A stretch of 50,000 nucleotides of DNA from the NCBI GenBank assembly GCA_029204225.1, contig CM055105.1, positions 15,618,688 to 15,668,687 of the forward strand. The letters are read 5' to 3'. The translations under genes were made by a program, and so were the position numbers. The number at the start of each line of letters is the position of its first letter. Within the stretch, counting starts at the first letter, position 1. The DNA comes from Diphasiastrum complanatum. Its lineage: Eukaryota > Streptophyta > Lycopodiopsida > Lycopodiales > Lycopodiaceae. The notes under the pieces are model-generated. The model was not told the origin of the DNA. It searched no databases and was given only the letters and a program-made list of their open reading frames with translations. Below, piece after piece: positions 11,113 through 20,752 of the stretch.

Positions 11113-11690
11113 TTGAATGCACGAATCCTTCTATTTCGATGACCTCCTTTTGAAAGCGTTTGAATATCCTTGCAACTTTGTCGCTTTCGCTTCTTACTTT
11201 CAGCCTTCTTCTTTGCCAAATCCACATTCTTCAATAATTGTAAGTTTTCAATACGAATAGACTGTAAGACTAATTGCATTTGCTCTAGTCCTAATTTGAT
11301 ATTGATTGTTATCTTCTGTAATGATTAATTATTTTTTTTAAGTTGTTCATTTTCTTCTAACGTCTTTTGGAGATGACAATCTCTATTCTGACAATAAGAG
11401 GATATCCAAATTAACTCATCTTCTAAAAAGTGACTTTATTAATATAAAATTGTTTTCCATGGTTTTGCAATCTTTCACAATATCCTAGTAATCCACTATG
11501 CCCATTGCATATCCATGTAACTAAATGAGTTATTGAAGAGAATGTGGGAAGTGTCAAAGTGCTTGGATCTTGTGGATATAATGTTCCATCTGTCCACAAA
11601 TCCAAGTTTTTCTTTCCTTCTGCCTTGTAACGAGAACGATCTTCAGCAGATATTTGAACTCCTTTGCCTCCTCTTCTCTACAAAGGTGCC

Positions 11691-12699
11691 AAATCAATAG
11701 GGATATCCACATGTAGATGATATAATGTCATTATCAAAAAAATAATAGAGTAATCAATTGCATCAAAGTACTATGACTAGATTCTATGAAGCAAAACAAA
11801 ATACTCATCTTTGATTATATTATATACTATGTACAATCAATCCAATCTCCATGCTTGTATGCTTGATTCAAATTTGAAAATGCCGCTCATTTTTTCATTC
11901 CAATAGGTAGTTGGCGCTCATATTTCCATTCTCGTGGAAGGAATGCATATGGAAACATTTTGCAATTTTTTCTGATTCGAATTTGGGGACGGTGGTCATA
12001 TTCTAGATCCAATAAAAATATTGCCCTTTTCGTAACCAATGGAGGGAATATTTTTGAATTTAGTCAAGTTATATAGCGAACTGTTAACAATTCTAAACTG
12101 TGACTATAGACACTGTGGTTAGATCATTGGGAGTTGGGGAGGCCTTGGGAGTGGTGTGGGCAAGCAAATAAACAATATTGTTTTTTTTATTTTAATATTT
12201 TTGTATATCCTGCATGGTCGTTAAAGGGTCTTTTTGATAATCTCTATATAGATTGTTACAAAGAAACATCATAGTTCTAAGCAAAAAAAACACTCCTATT
12301 TTCATACTTTGACAAAACGAAAATTACTCTATGCATATAAGTACATATAAATAATGCAACTTGCAAGACATGGAAAGCCAATACATACCATCACTGTCGA
12401 ATCTTCCGTTTGGCCAGCTATGGACAGCAGGTCGAGTGTCCCAAATCAATCTTCCTAAAATTGTCCCATCATTATGTAGCAGTTAACTGGGATCTCAGTC
12501 CACAGGTATCAGTGCTCAATTGTCATACACCATGATAATAGCTTTTAGCTCTCAATACTCAAGTTGCAACACTCCCAGCACGCACATAAAACAATATTTA
12601 GTGTAGGAGACATCCATGAAGACAACATTTATGAGGCCAATAGGTGATCAGCTGAAAGGATGATGCTATCGTTCAACTTCATACTCAACATCATTACAT
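11691..12699 (-). other. Mostly non-coding; one possible upstream exon at 12390-12480
   Basis: The stretch is AT-rich. One minus-strand segment near 12390-12480 reads GTILGRLIWDTRPAVHSWPN and is followed by a GTATGT donor, so it may be another exon of the pseudogene at 9236-11690. The rest shows no recognisable gene or repeat. Confidence 0.3.
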
Positions 12700-13590
12700 G
12701 TTCAGAGATGGAGGCATTTTACAACCATACTTCGCAAAATTGTGAAAATCGAGGTCTTCTTTTGTAATAGAGCTTTGTGTACTTTCTTCAGAGCCAGCTT
12801 TTTTAGCAATAGCAAGCACTCCCTCCAGCACTTTAGAATTGCTTATACCTCCAACAATCACTGTTCTTGTAGACCTTTGCTTTACGGAACTTTGTACAGC
12901 TTCGCTTGAAAAGCTGATGATCTTGCTTTGGCAAAGACTTTGCTTCAATAAGGTTATCTTGTTTGGGCTTTCCATTGATAAGAATGTCAATAGCTTTCAA
13001 GCCATCTGTTCTCAACTGTTGAAAATCAACTCTTTTTCTGTGCATCATCCGTAGTAGGATCTAGAAGTATTTTGTCTCCTATATAGTCAGTTGCTCTAGA
13101 AGCTCGTAGTACTTCATTTGCACATCAAACCATCAGCCTTGCGTGGGATAGTTATCTCCCATACGAATCCTACTGCTGAAAATAATTCTCTTAAGGTTTG
13201 TTCTTTTACCTGGAACAGTAGATTGCGAACTATCAGCCTCCACTTCTTTGGACTTGAACGCTAATTTCCAGCCAACTGATGAGCCCAGATTAGACAACCT
13301 TTTACTTGTTGATGATGAAGTGCTGCTACGGCCTGATTAGCTGATCTGACAGAAGTATGCCCTATGGAAACAATGGGCATGGAGGAGCAATGGGTCTCTC
13401 TGGTACCATCAGACGACTCATTTTGTTAAACACATCACGTACATTATGTCACTTTCTCCAAAGTTCAAACCACATAATCAGCTTCTTGGCATTCATGCCG
13501 TCCATTTCAGTTAGAAATTTTTTTATAGCATTATCTGTAGCACGTTCTGCATGTCCTTCACTGGTTTTCACTGGTCCCACGCTGGGTGGT
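12700..13590 (-). pseudogene. RBM28/NOP4-like RNA-binding protein fragment
   Basis: RBM28 (yeast Nop4) is a nucleolar protein with several RNA-recognition motifs, needed for large-subunit rRNA processing. From 13352 the minus strand reads AVAALHHQQVKGCLIWAHQL, a TAG stop, KKWRLIVRNLLF (RNP2 strand of an RRM) and TLRELFSAVGFVWEITIPRK, then breaks off; this matches the order typical of plant RBM28, where a short linker of this type precedes the RRM. Further down, EESTQSSITKEDLDF (about 12770) fits the acidic linker before the next RRM. Upstream, EGHAERATDNAIKKF (13580 down) fits an inter-RRM linker. RNP1 and the rest of each RRM are deleted, and stops are present. No intron was identified, so it may be a processed or captured fragment. 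Recognition is from memory of the family; only the fragment, not the locus, is certain. Confidence 0.65.
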
Positions 13591-14639
13591 TATGGAATCA
13601 AGCTCGTAAACAAAACAGTTCACAGACTGCAGACTGCCTTGCTTACCTCAGGTGGCTTTTAGATGGCCCATAGATCAACGTGCACACATACTAGTGCTCA
13701 GAGAGCAATCAAATTTTACCATGTTTTTCTTTTTCAAAATACTGCTCAGCTGGTCAAGATGTGTTCAAGAGATAGCGATTAGTTCCCTTCCATGTTCATT
13801 TCCGATCTTTGCTCAGATAGCAGGCAATAATGATAAAGGTGCCAAGGCTACTTTATTTCAACACATAATGGCCTTGAGATTGCTACTTTTGTTAGCGGAA
13901 AATTTGCAATGAGGCAGCTAGTCTGATACTGCCAAAAAGGTTAGCAACTGAGAACTATGTCTCGGAGCCCACACTCGCTGGAAATCACAAACTATTTTCC
14001 ACCGCTGCATTTTGTGGCTATGCTAGCATGTTCAACCGCACACACAAATCTCTAGTATCTACTCCATAGATCAAGAGAAGTCTGAGACTACAATTCAGTC
14101 TTCATCACTTGAGATTCCATACTGAAACACCTTGAAAATCAGTTTAGTTATTGCAGGTTGTAAGTCGGTGAAGGATGATACAAATTTCACTTCCGCAAAC
14201 CAATTTTCTGTCAACTCCTAATCATATATTGTGAAGCCCAGAAGATAAGGTGATGTTTCCTGATGTTATAATGTGTACTGGTGATTGTTCTGGGGATCCC
14301 CCGGCAGGAGCTAAGATGGGTGCTAGTGGAGCAGGTGCAGGTGCAGGCATTATTGGATGTGGAGCAGGAGCATGAACTGGATGCGGTGTAGGTGCAGAGG
14401 CTCGGGTTTTGAAATAAGGAGAAGGTGCATGTGCTTTGATGCAGGGAGAGGTGCAGGAGTTGGATACTTCCACCAATATGGTGATGGTGCTGGTGACTTG
14501 GAATATAGCGAGCTTTGGCGATGGTGGAAGAGCTTTTGCAGATGGCATTGGAGGGAGCATTTGAGAGAGATAGCGAGGCACGTTACATTTAATCATAACA
14601 AAAAAAGTGGTCAATAAATAAAAAAGTGGCTAGTTTTAA
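13591..14639. other. No gene recognised; Ala/Pro-coding low-complexity stretch
   Basis: No family recognised. Between 14290 and 14460 the plus strand is built from GGAGCAGGTGCAG-like repeats. A minus-strand frame across it (14222-14614) would be rich in Ala, Pro and His, which I take as a by-product of the repeat. A possible GTAAGC donor on the minus strand near 13645 hints that the RBM28-like gene once continued here. Confidence 0.3.
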
Positions 14640-14820
14640 TATGCACCACTGCCATGGCGAATGTATATGCATGCATGGGGAGGAGGGCCATGCATCATGT
14701 TCAAAAAAATTGTATGCATGGGTGAGGGGTGGAGGATGCATCAGATCCCTCACCCATGCACAAAAGTGTATCCCTCACCCATGCACAAAAGTGTATGTAA
14801 GTTTATATATATATATATAT
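14640..14820 (-). repeat. CATGCATG-rich module and (TA)n
   Basis: This is the reverse-orientation copy of a module also found at 18085-18300 and 33333-33500. In each, a (TA)n run follows a Helitron-like CTAG/CTAA end, then a variant of TGTACACTTTTG, CCCCTCACCCATGCAT and finally GGCCCTCCTCCCCATGCAT. The same neighbour in three places means the module travelled with the element or was the preferred target. Confidence 0.6.
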
Positions 14821-14821
14821 A

Positions 14822-15515
14822 CTAGTAAAGAGTGCCCGTCGATGACGGGCAATGGCGACCGATTTAGGTGGCGGTCGATGATTTGGAAATTCAGTATGTC
14901 GTTGACGTCCGACGCTGATTTTTCGATCTAGGTGGCGGTGGTCTCTATGCGGCCTAATTGCGGTGCTTACATGGCGATCCTTATGCGGTCCCTTTGCGGC
15001 CTATATGCGGTCCCTATGCGGTCTATATGCGGCCGATGATCTAGTGAAATGCGTGTCCTAAAGGACCACAAATGGCGTAAATGCAGTACCTATGCAGCCT
15101 AATAGCGGTCCTGGTGCGGTCCTTGTAGTGAGGTTGCGGTCCTTATGTGGTCCTTGTAGTGCGGTCCTTATGCAGTCCTTGTAGTGAGGTCGCAAGCACC
15201 TCCTTTGTTCAAAAAACTCCTTGAGACGGAGAGAGAGAGAGAGACACCTTATGCGGTCAACGTTGCCTTCGTTTGCGGTGAAATGCGTGGCCTAAAGGAC
15301 CAAAAATGGCCTAAATGCGGTCCCTATGCGGGATTAAGGGAGGGGCCGCAAACACCTCCTTTGCGGTCATTTGGGAGGGGTCAACAACGGCCCATGAGAA
15401 CCGTGAACAACGGCTCGTGAGAACCGATAGCATCCGAGAGAGAGAGAGAGAAGGCTTCGTGAGAACCGTGAGTGTGAGAGAGAGAGCATCGTGAGAACTG
15501 TGAGAACCAAGAGCA

Positions 15516-15580
<65 letters not shown>

Positions 15581-15600
15581 ATTATGTGTATAGTGCACTT
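14822..15600 (-). mobile_element. Helitron-like element, 3' end at 14822
   Basis: Read on the minus strand, the end shows the Helitron 3' signature: perfect hairpin GCCCGTC-ATC-GACGGGC (14834-14850), an 8-base spacer and a terminal CTAG followed by T. Helitrons transpose by rolling circle and lack target duplications, so the hairpin plus CTRR end is the usual diagnostic. The body is not protein coding: it is built of short repeats around ATGCGGTCC (14945-15330), then (GA)n. The 5' TC end was not located, so the right limit is approximate. Confidence 0.5.
15519..15579. repeat. (GA)n microsatellite
   Basis: Uninterrupted GA dinucleotides, preceded by shorter GA runs at 15436-15452 and 15476-15486 inside CGTGAGAACC repeats. 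The Ser-Leu frames read from the other strand are artefacts of the repeat. Confidence 0.9.
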
Positions 15601-15862
15601 TAAATCTTAAAAAAAAAAACGATTTGATTGAGTTATTTAAATTCATTATGCTATAAGAGAAAGAGGAGATAGCTATGTGGTTATTTCTGAGATGATTAAG
15701 TGCATTTTTATCTATAATTAAAAATATGGTTAATTTTCTTTGTATGTCTGATTTTGCTCATATGAAAAAGTCTACTTAATTGTTTTACCATGAATTTTGT
15801 AAAATTATTTTGAAGGAAGTATATATTGCATCATGTTGACCGATATTGTAAATTCCTAAAAA
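15601..15862. other. AT-rich, nothing recognised
   Basis: No gene, LTR end or repeat recognised between the GA microsatellite and the Helitron Rep fragment. Confidence 0.4.
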
Positions 15863-16440
15863 AATGCTTCTACAAGCAATGAGATTGAAGTGCTTATGCC
15901 TATAGATGATACCCCGAGCAACAGAATGCATGACATCATATCGCACTCCATTCAGGATGGTTTGCAGCATCTCACAGAGCACCATTCATCGTACGATGCC
16001 TTCCATTTTGTCCTCCTCTTTCCTTGCGGTACCGATGGGTGGTATCGGGGGATTCCACATATGCATATCAAGGATGTTGCACGTGCTAATGATCATGATG
16101 TTCATGATGGTATACGTTCAGATGCTCCTAAAGAGCAATTAGAGTTGTCACCATTCGAGAGTTTTACAGCTCCAATTTATAGGTACGAGCAAAGCATGTT
16201 TCACCTATACATTTGGGTGGAAGGCTGTTGCAAGAGTATGTGTGTGACGTGGTAACAAAAATGGTACAAAACAACATGAACTACATTTATAACAATCGAG
16301 ATAGATTTCATAGAGAGATTCACAGTGGCATCATTGATGCCCATGGAGCTCATTCTGCTACTTTTTGGCTTTTGTGGGGAAAAAGGCATAACATTCATAG
16401 TTTGCAATCCTTTGTGAACGAAGATCACTACAATATATGA
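15863..16440 (+). pseudogene. Helitron Rep/helicase N-terminal domain fragment
   Basis: Two adjacent plus-strand frames give the Helitron_like_N domain: YDAFHFVLLFPCGTDGWYRG (near 16000) matches the conserved YDxLxYxLLFPxGxDGW core, and after a frameshift near 16210 comes GGRLLQEYVCDVVTKMVQNN and YIYNNRDRFHREIHSGIIDA, matching the GRLFQQYVVDxYxKIE region. The Rep HUH nuclease and the helicase of an intact protein (over 1,300 residues) are missing. The fragment points in the same direction as the Helitron-like 3' end at 18084, so it may be what remains of that element's enzyme. Confidence 0.8.
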
Positions 16441-16708
16441 ATCAATATTGACAAGGGAAATAATGCCTGACCATTAGAATCAAGGATCAAGCTAGCCGTA
16501 GTCCTCCACGTATGATTGCTGAAAGCAGGTCGAAATGATCTTGCATTATGACTGCCGATTAAGAAAACGTGCTCAAAGTGGCTTTAGAATGTAAAATACT
16601 TATAGTAGAGTTATTGGCAGCCATAGTTGCCTTAAGGTTCAACATTTGTAGACAACCACAAAGCAAGGTAGTGCTGCTTCGGAATTGTAGACAACAAGAT
16701 CATGCACA

Positions 16709-16745
16709 CACACACACACAATGACAGATTGTGCTCTCATTCTCT

Positions 16746-16781
<36 letters not shown>

Positions 16782-16805
16782 AACACACACACACACACAC
16801 ACACA
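16709..16805. repeat. (CA)n and (TC)n microsatellites
   Basis: A short (CA)n run at 16709-16720, then (TC)n at 16737-16778 and (AC)n at 16779-16804. Confidence 0.85.
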
Positions 16806-17235
16806 TTACTAGATTCTATTGAACTATTTGTTTGGATTTAGGATTTTCGTAAGTAACTGCTAAAAATGCTTTTATCAATAAAAGTATTAAAATAATGACA
16901 TCAATTCAAAAAGTCATAACTGCAAAAAAAAAATTTCTCTTCGAGCTGATTCCAACAAGTATATGCATGACCATATTTGATTTTAGTTTGACTGAGATTT
17001 TTAAAGATCCTACTCCGATAGATGAAGTTTTATGGCATTTACGAAATTTCTTAACCTTCTTTCAAGTTAAATATCTATGAGCTCCGATTCGAGTGATGTA
17101 GAAAGCAATATTGCTCTATTTTTTTGAGTTCTTTGCATTGACTATATGAATGATGTGGCCCATAATCAAGCATATAGGCCTATTATCTTTCTCACATTGA
17201 ATTGATACTAAAAGCCTAGTTACTCAATTCTAAGC

Positions 17236-17738
17236 AAGCTAATCAGAATTTCGAAAAACTTGAATATTTTTTTTTCGAAAGACTTGAATATTTCAAAAGG
17301 ATCGAATTTTTCGAAAGGCTTGAATTTCTTCAAATGCTCGAATTTTTTCAAAGGATGGAATTTTTCCAATGACTCGAATTTTTTTCCAAAGGATCGAATT
17401 TTTTGAAAGACTCGAATTTTTCCAAAGACTAGAATTTTGTTTTGGAAGTACTCAAATTTTTTCAATGATTCGAATTTTTTGAAAGACTCAATTTTTTTTT
17501 TGAGAAATTTGAATTTTTTTGGAAAGACTCAAATTTCTCCAGTAACTTTAATTTTTCCAAAGGGTCAAATTTTTTCAATGACTCGAATTTTTTCATTGAC
17601 TCAAATTTCTCCAAAGACTCCAATTTTTTCAAAGACTCCAATTTTTCCAAAGGATCAAATTTTTTCAATGACTTGAATTTTTCCAAGGACTCGAATTTTT
17701 TTAAAGGATCAAATTTTTTCGAATGATCAAACTTTTCC
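17236..17738. repeat. 18-bp minisatellite array
   Basis: About 27 degenerate copies of a unit like CAAAGACTCGAATTTTTT (plus strand). On the minus strand the unit reads as six-residue repeats such as KFESLK or KFDPLE and stays open over 90 residues because the period is divisible by three. I treat it as a satellite, not a gene. Related arrays lie at 32145-32525 and 32909-33225, each upstream of a Helitron-like 3' end. Confidence 0.85.
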
Positions 17739-18055
17739 AACCCAACGTTGAGCTTGGCAAAGAAAGATGCTCATTATTGAGGTTGAGCATCGAATTCCAA
17801 CAAAACACACATGCATGAACAACATATTTAATTTGAACTGTGGGTCGCCCGTTAACAGACATTTGCAAACACAAATCGCCTACCACCCCCATCAACCTAT
17901 TTATTAAGATACTCCATGTGCTATTGTTAAACATGGTTAAATTTTGACCCCTATTATGGCCGAGATGTGTGCGATATGTTTGATATTCGAGATGTGAGAT
18001 GTGCGAGATTGGCCACCATCCAAATCATCGACTGCCACCTAGATTGGCCTCCATT

Positions 18056-18084
18056 GCCCATCAACGACGGGCACTTTTTACTAA
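18056..18084 (+). other. Helitron-like 3' terminus
   Basis: Hairpin GCCCATC-AAC-GACGGGC (one mismatch in the stem), spacer ACTTTTTA and terminal CTAA, which fits the CTRR rule, followed by T. The approach sequence (CCAAATCATCG..GCCACCTAGAT) is shared with the ends at 32906 and 33332. Confidence 0.55.
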
Positions 18085-18136
<52 letters not shown>

Positions 18137-18300
18137 CTTATGTACACTTTTGCGCATGTGTATGGGTGCACCCATGCATCCTCCTCCCCTCACCCATGCA
18201 TGAGCTTTTTCTAACTAAAAATCTACCAAAAGAGGATGCATGTATGGGGAGGAGAGATGTATGGCCCTCCTCCCCATGCATGCATCCATCTAAGGGCCTT
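18085..18300 (+). repeat. (TA)n and CATGCATG-rich module
   Basis: A (TA)n run to 18134, then TGTACACTTTTGCGCATG and two arms CTCACCCATGCATGAG and CTCCTCCCCATGCATGCA. It is the second copy of the module described at 14640-14820. Confidence 0.7.
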
Positions 18301-19065
18301 TTCAATTGAATTTGAAATGTTGGCCTTTCCCACTTTTCCCTATATTTCCCTCCTTTTTTTTTTAACTCCACCCCCCCCCCCTTTCTCTTTCTGGCTCTCT
18401 CTCCATGACTGAGGACGAGGCAGCGACCACGAGGATGAGGCAGTGACCACGGTTTGAGGTCGATCTCCATAACAAGGGCGTCAATCAGGTTTAAGCCTAT
18501 CTCCACACCATGACCTTCGCCGATCCCATGGTATGGCATCAGCTCCGTTCAGATACGACCATTTCTCACATTTAGAGCCAGATTGCGAGGAACAAGTTTG
18601 CTTCAGGAGCACTTTTCTTATATGACAACGGTTTGTGGCCCAGGGTGCGTAGGTGCAATGACGCTCACCTTCCAAACTAGACACTTCTATGTAATCAGAT
18701 CTAGAGAAAGAGTTTAAACTCTCATGAGCAATCCATAAGACATTTTGATGCTAAGAATTAATCTGCAAATTTTTCTGGCGTTTGTAGTATTGATGAGGCA
18801 TATTGCTTCATAAAAGCTAAAAAGTACCGCATGAAGGCAAGCTGGACTGGACAGACCGTGTTTGTCCTTCTCTCGACACCAAAACATGTAAAAAACCTGC
18901 AAAGGCAGAGACTACAAATGCTGCAAATGCTACGGATTGATCAGAAAATATTGAAGTGACTCTTTTTTCTAGCTGTCCGTTACAAGTCTATTTTTCGAGG
19001 GAAGCTTGGATATGGCACGGGATTTGGCAGCCTATGGGGAAGGTAGATTTGGACATTATGAGTGC
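18301..19065. other. No gene recognised
   Basis: A T-rich and C-homopolymer stretch (18353-18382), a twofold GACGAGGCAG/GATGAGGCAG repeat near 18413-18440, then unassigned sequence. This is the left flank of the family-B insertion at 19071. Confidence 0.4.
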
Positions 19066-19070
19066 AAAGC
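19066..19070 (+). other. Outer target duplication AAAGC (left)
   Basis: AAAGC precedes TGTTGTAAAGC at 19071 and recurs at 30188-30192 directly after the ..GTTACA end of the last family-B LTR. Confidence 0.75.
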
Positions 19071-19538
19071 TGTTGTAAAGCTATCTTCATAAGCTTTACT
19101 TCCGGCGCCACTGGCGTCAGCATGTCCCCGGCGCCAGCAGCGCCCCTGCTGCTCCCGGCGCGAATGGCGCTGGCGCCACTCCCGATGCCACTGTGACCAG
19201 AATCCAGCCGGCGGCAAGTTCCTATGGCTGAAAATCTTTAATCGGTTGTGCAATCACCTCACACGATCTAGGCATGATTAAAGGAAGCCTAAGGATCAAT
19301 CAAATCTAGAGAGAGAAAATGACTTTCTAGAAAGAGAAAATTCTAGAGAGAGAAAAATGTGCTTTACCAGCCTTAGTAGAGTGCTTGGTATGAGGGGGGT
19401 GCCAAATCCCACCAATACTATAGGGGAGTGCGGGTTGCGACTCAGGGCGAGCTCCAACCAAGTCTCAGCCTCCCTTGCTGGAATGTTGTCATGGCTCTCG
19501 CCTTGGCATGCTAGCGCCCTAGAGACTAGGTCGGTCAC
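19071..19538 (+). repeat. Family-B LTR, 5' part of outer 5' LTR
   Basis: Starts TGTTGTAAAGCTATC and runs to GGTCGGTCAC, where X inserted. Its continuation (GTCACACACTTGAAATG..) is now inverted at 27344-26655. Together the two parts total about 1,158 bp, matching the unbroken LTRs nearby. Confidence 0.75.
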
Positions 19539-19834
19539 TATAGCACAGACATCCCAAAGGGAGCTGGGAACCACGACTTAGCTTCCCAGCCTTCAACTCT
19601 TGCCATCCAAACCCACCTGACATACAAGTAGCCAACTCACCAACAACGATCAGACTTAACCAACTTGAAGTTCCGAAAACCAACATTCAGATCCAAACTG
19701 GCGCCATGCCAAATCGGGGGTAGGGTTTGGATCTTGCTTATGGTATGGGACATAAGTAGAGATTGGATCTTGAGTGTGTTATAGTCTGTTGTGGTATCCC
19801 TCCAAGCAAGCCTCCCGACATACATCAAACTCAA
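19539..19834 (-). repeat. Family-B LTR, 3' end of X 3' LTR
   Basis: Reads, as reverse complement, the LTR end (TATAGCACAG.. for the usual TGTAGCGCAAG..). It contains an extra stretch of about 80 bp (about 19713-19795, TAGGGTTTGGATCTTGC..) absent from the other copies. It stops where the family-A LTR begins. Confidence 0.7.
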
Positions 19835-20752
19835 TGTTACGCCGGCGCCTCAAAGGGAGCTGGGACTTGAGCGGTTTCCCCAACACATGGTTAAGTCTAA
19901 CATTCATCCATCATGCACTTACGTAAAAGCCAACTCAGAAACGTAACAAGCTTAACCATTTAGACTTAAGAAAACTAGAATCCCAACCAACCCGAAAGCC
20001 AACTCAGAATTCGTCCCCAAAAGGTAACCAAAGGCAAAGACAAGCCACACATGAAACCCAAGGCATAATGGTCGCCAAACTGACCAATTGGCATAGTGGG
20101 AAGCCCCATGTCGATGACAGGGACCCTTAGGCATCGGCGACGCAAAAAGGTTGTAGTAAGGATCCTTCCACTTGGACCAGTCCCGGAGGTGAACCCGAAA
20201 TGGTAATCATCCCCAAGGATCAACTTTATTAGATTTGGAAGAGGTTACATTCATACATAGACTGACCGGTCTCGGGGCCACCAACACGTGCTGGGCATTG
20301 TGCCTGGCTCCTGCTGGCAGAGGGAGCTGAGACCTGGTGACTGGATTCCTGGCGCTGGTTGAGCTGCCCAAGTTTCTGTCTGCCGGACTCCCCCTGTAGT
20401 TCTGTTGTGATTCGGCGCACCCCCTCTGTTCTGAAACATAGTGCTTTCTGGTAAAGCACGCTTTTTAAGACTTAGTCTTTATTTTGCTGATTAAGCCTGG
20501 CAAGCCTGGCAGAATCAGTCTGGCTCCCGGACATGGGTCCCGGGAGCTGTCCCGGCGGCAGAATCAACTTGCTTCCTGAATAGGCCATGACTTGAGCTCC
20601 AGAGCTAGGTCATGACTTGTGACCACTTGACTGGCTCACCACAGGTCGGAGGCTTAGTCCTTGACATTCTAACTTGCTCTGGGACCTTAGGGAGCGTCAC
20701 CCCTTAGAGTCTTACAGGGCACGCTGGGTGCACCTGAGTCAGCTTTACAACA
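19835..20752 (-). repeat. Family-A chromovirus 3' LTR (918 bp)
   Basis: Minus strand: starts TGTTGTAAAGC at 20752 after the purine tract CGAGGAGAGGA, and ends CGTAACA at 19835. It is collinear with 201-1117. It is inserted in the X 3' LTR of family B. Confidence 0.85.

Larger units (their letters stand above)
9236..11690 (-). pseudogene. Decayed multi-exon gene of unrecognised family
   Basis: On the minus strand several segments read like protein: RRGGKGVQISAEDRSRYKAE and LWTDGTLYPQDPSTLTLPTF (11690-11430), LLAPQNSKDNASLGMSLDTI (11018 down), HLKKERDTLYIGMHKITATP (10720 down), LLNVPGVGDFNVE then LASDLKTLKCMYNVSHGATS (10220-10100), and CVEFVDAISKAWGEDHITHY (9520 down). Two clean GT..AG introns are visible: 11019-11112 (94 bp) and 10287-10365 (79 bp), with frame preserved across both. 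Breaks include a one-base shift in an A run near 10752, a TAA near 10501, and TGA/TAG where Trp is expected (near 10155 and 10080). The HPCLxCMKM stretch with a Cys-x2-Cys core and the acidic residues could suit a transposase or a domesticated relative, but I cannot name the family. Confidence 0.5.
15863..18084 (+). mobile_element. Decayed Helitron with 3' end at 18084 (limits tentative)
   Basis: This groups the Rep fragment (15863-16440), (CA)n/(TC)n runs, the 18-bp minisatellite (17236-17738) and the 3' terminus at 18056-18084. All have the plus orientation. The link is inferred from order and orientation; the 5' TC terminus was not found. The stretch 16441-17235 shows only faint coding remains. 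Confidence 0.4.

Noticed and set aside
12880-12990. RTVIVGG stretch as the RBM28 RTVIFGG motif
   Set aside because: It would lie after the RRM instead of before it; the surrounding acidic linker fits better as the region before the next RRM.
14222-14614. Ala/Pro-rich protein on the minus strand
   Set aside because: Composition comes from GCAGGTGCAG-like repeats; no start context, homology or conserved neighbour was seen.
15367-15646. Ser-Leu repeat protein
   Set aside because: It is the translation of the (GA)n microsatellite.
17236-17738. Long Lys/Phe/Glu repeat protein or a CRISPR-like array
   Set aside because: The repeats are back to back with no unique spacers, and the open frame follows from an 18-bp period; it is a minisatellite.
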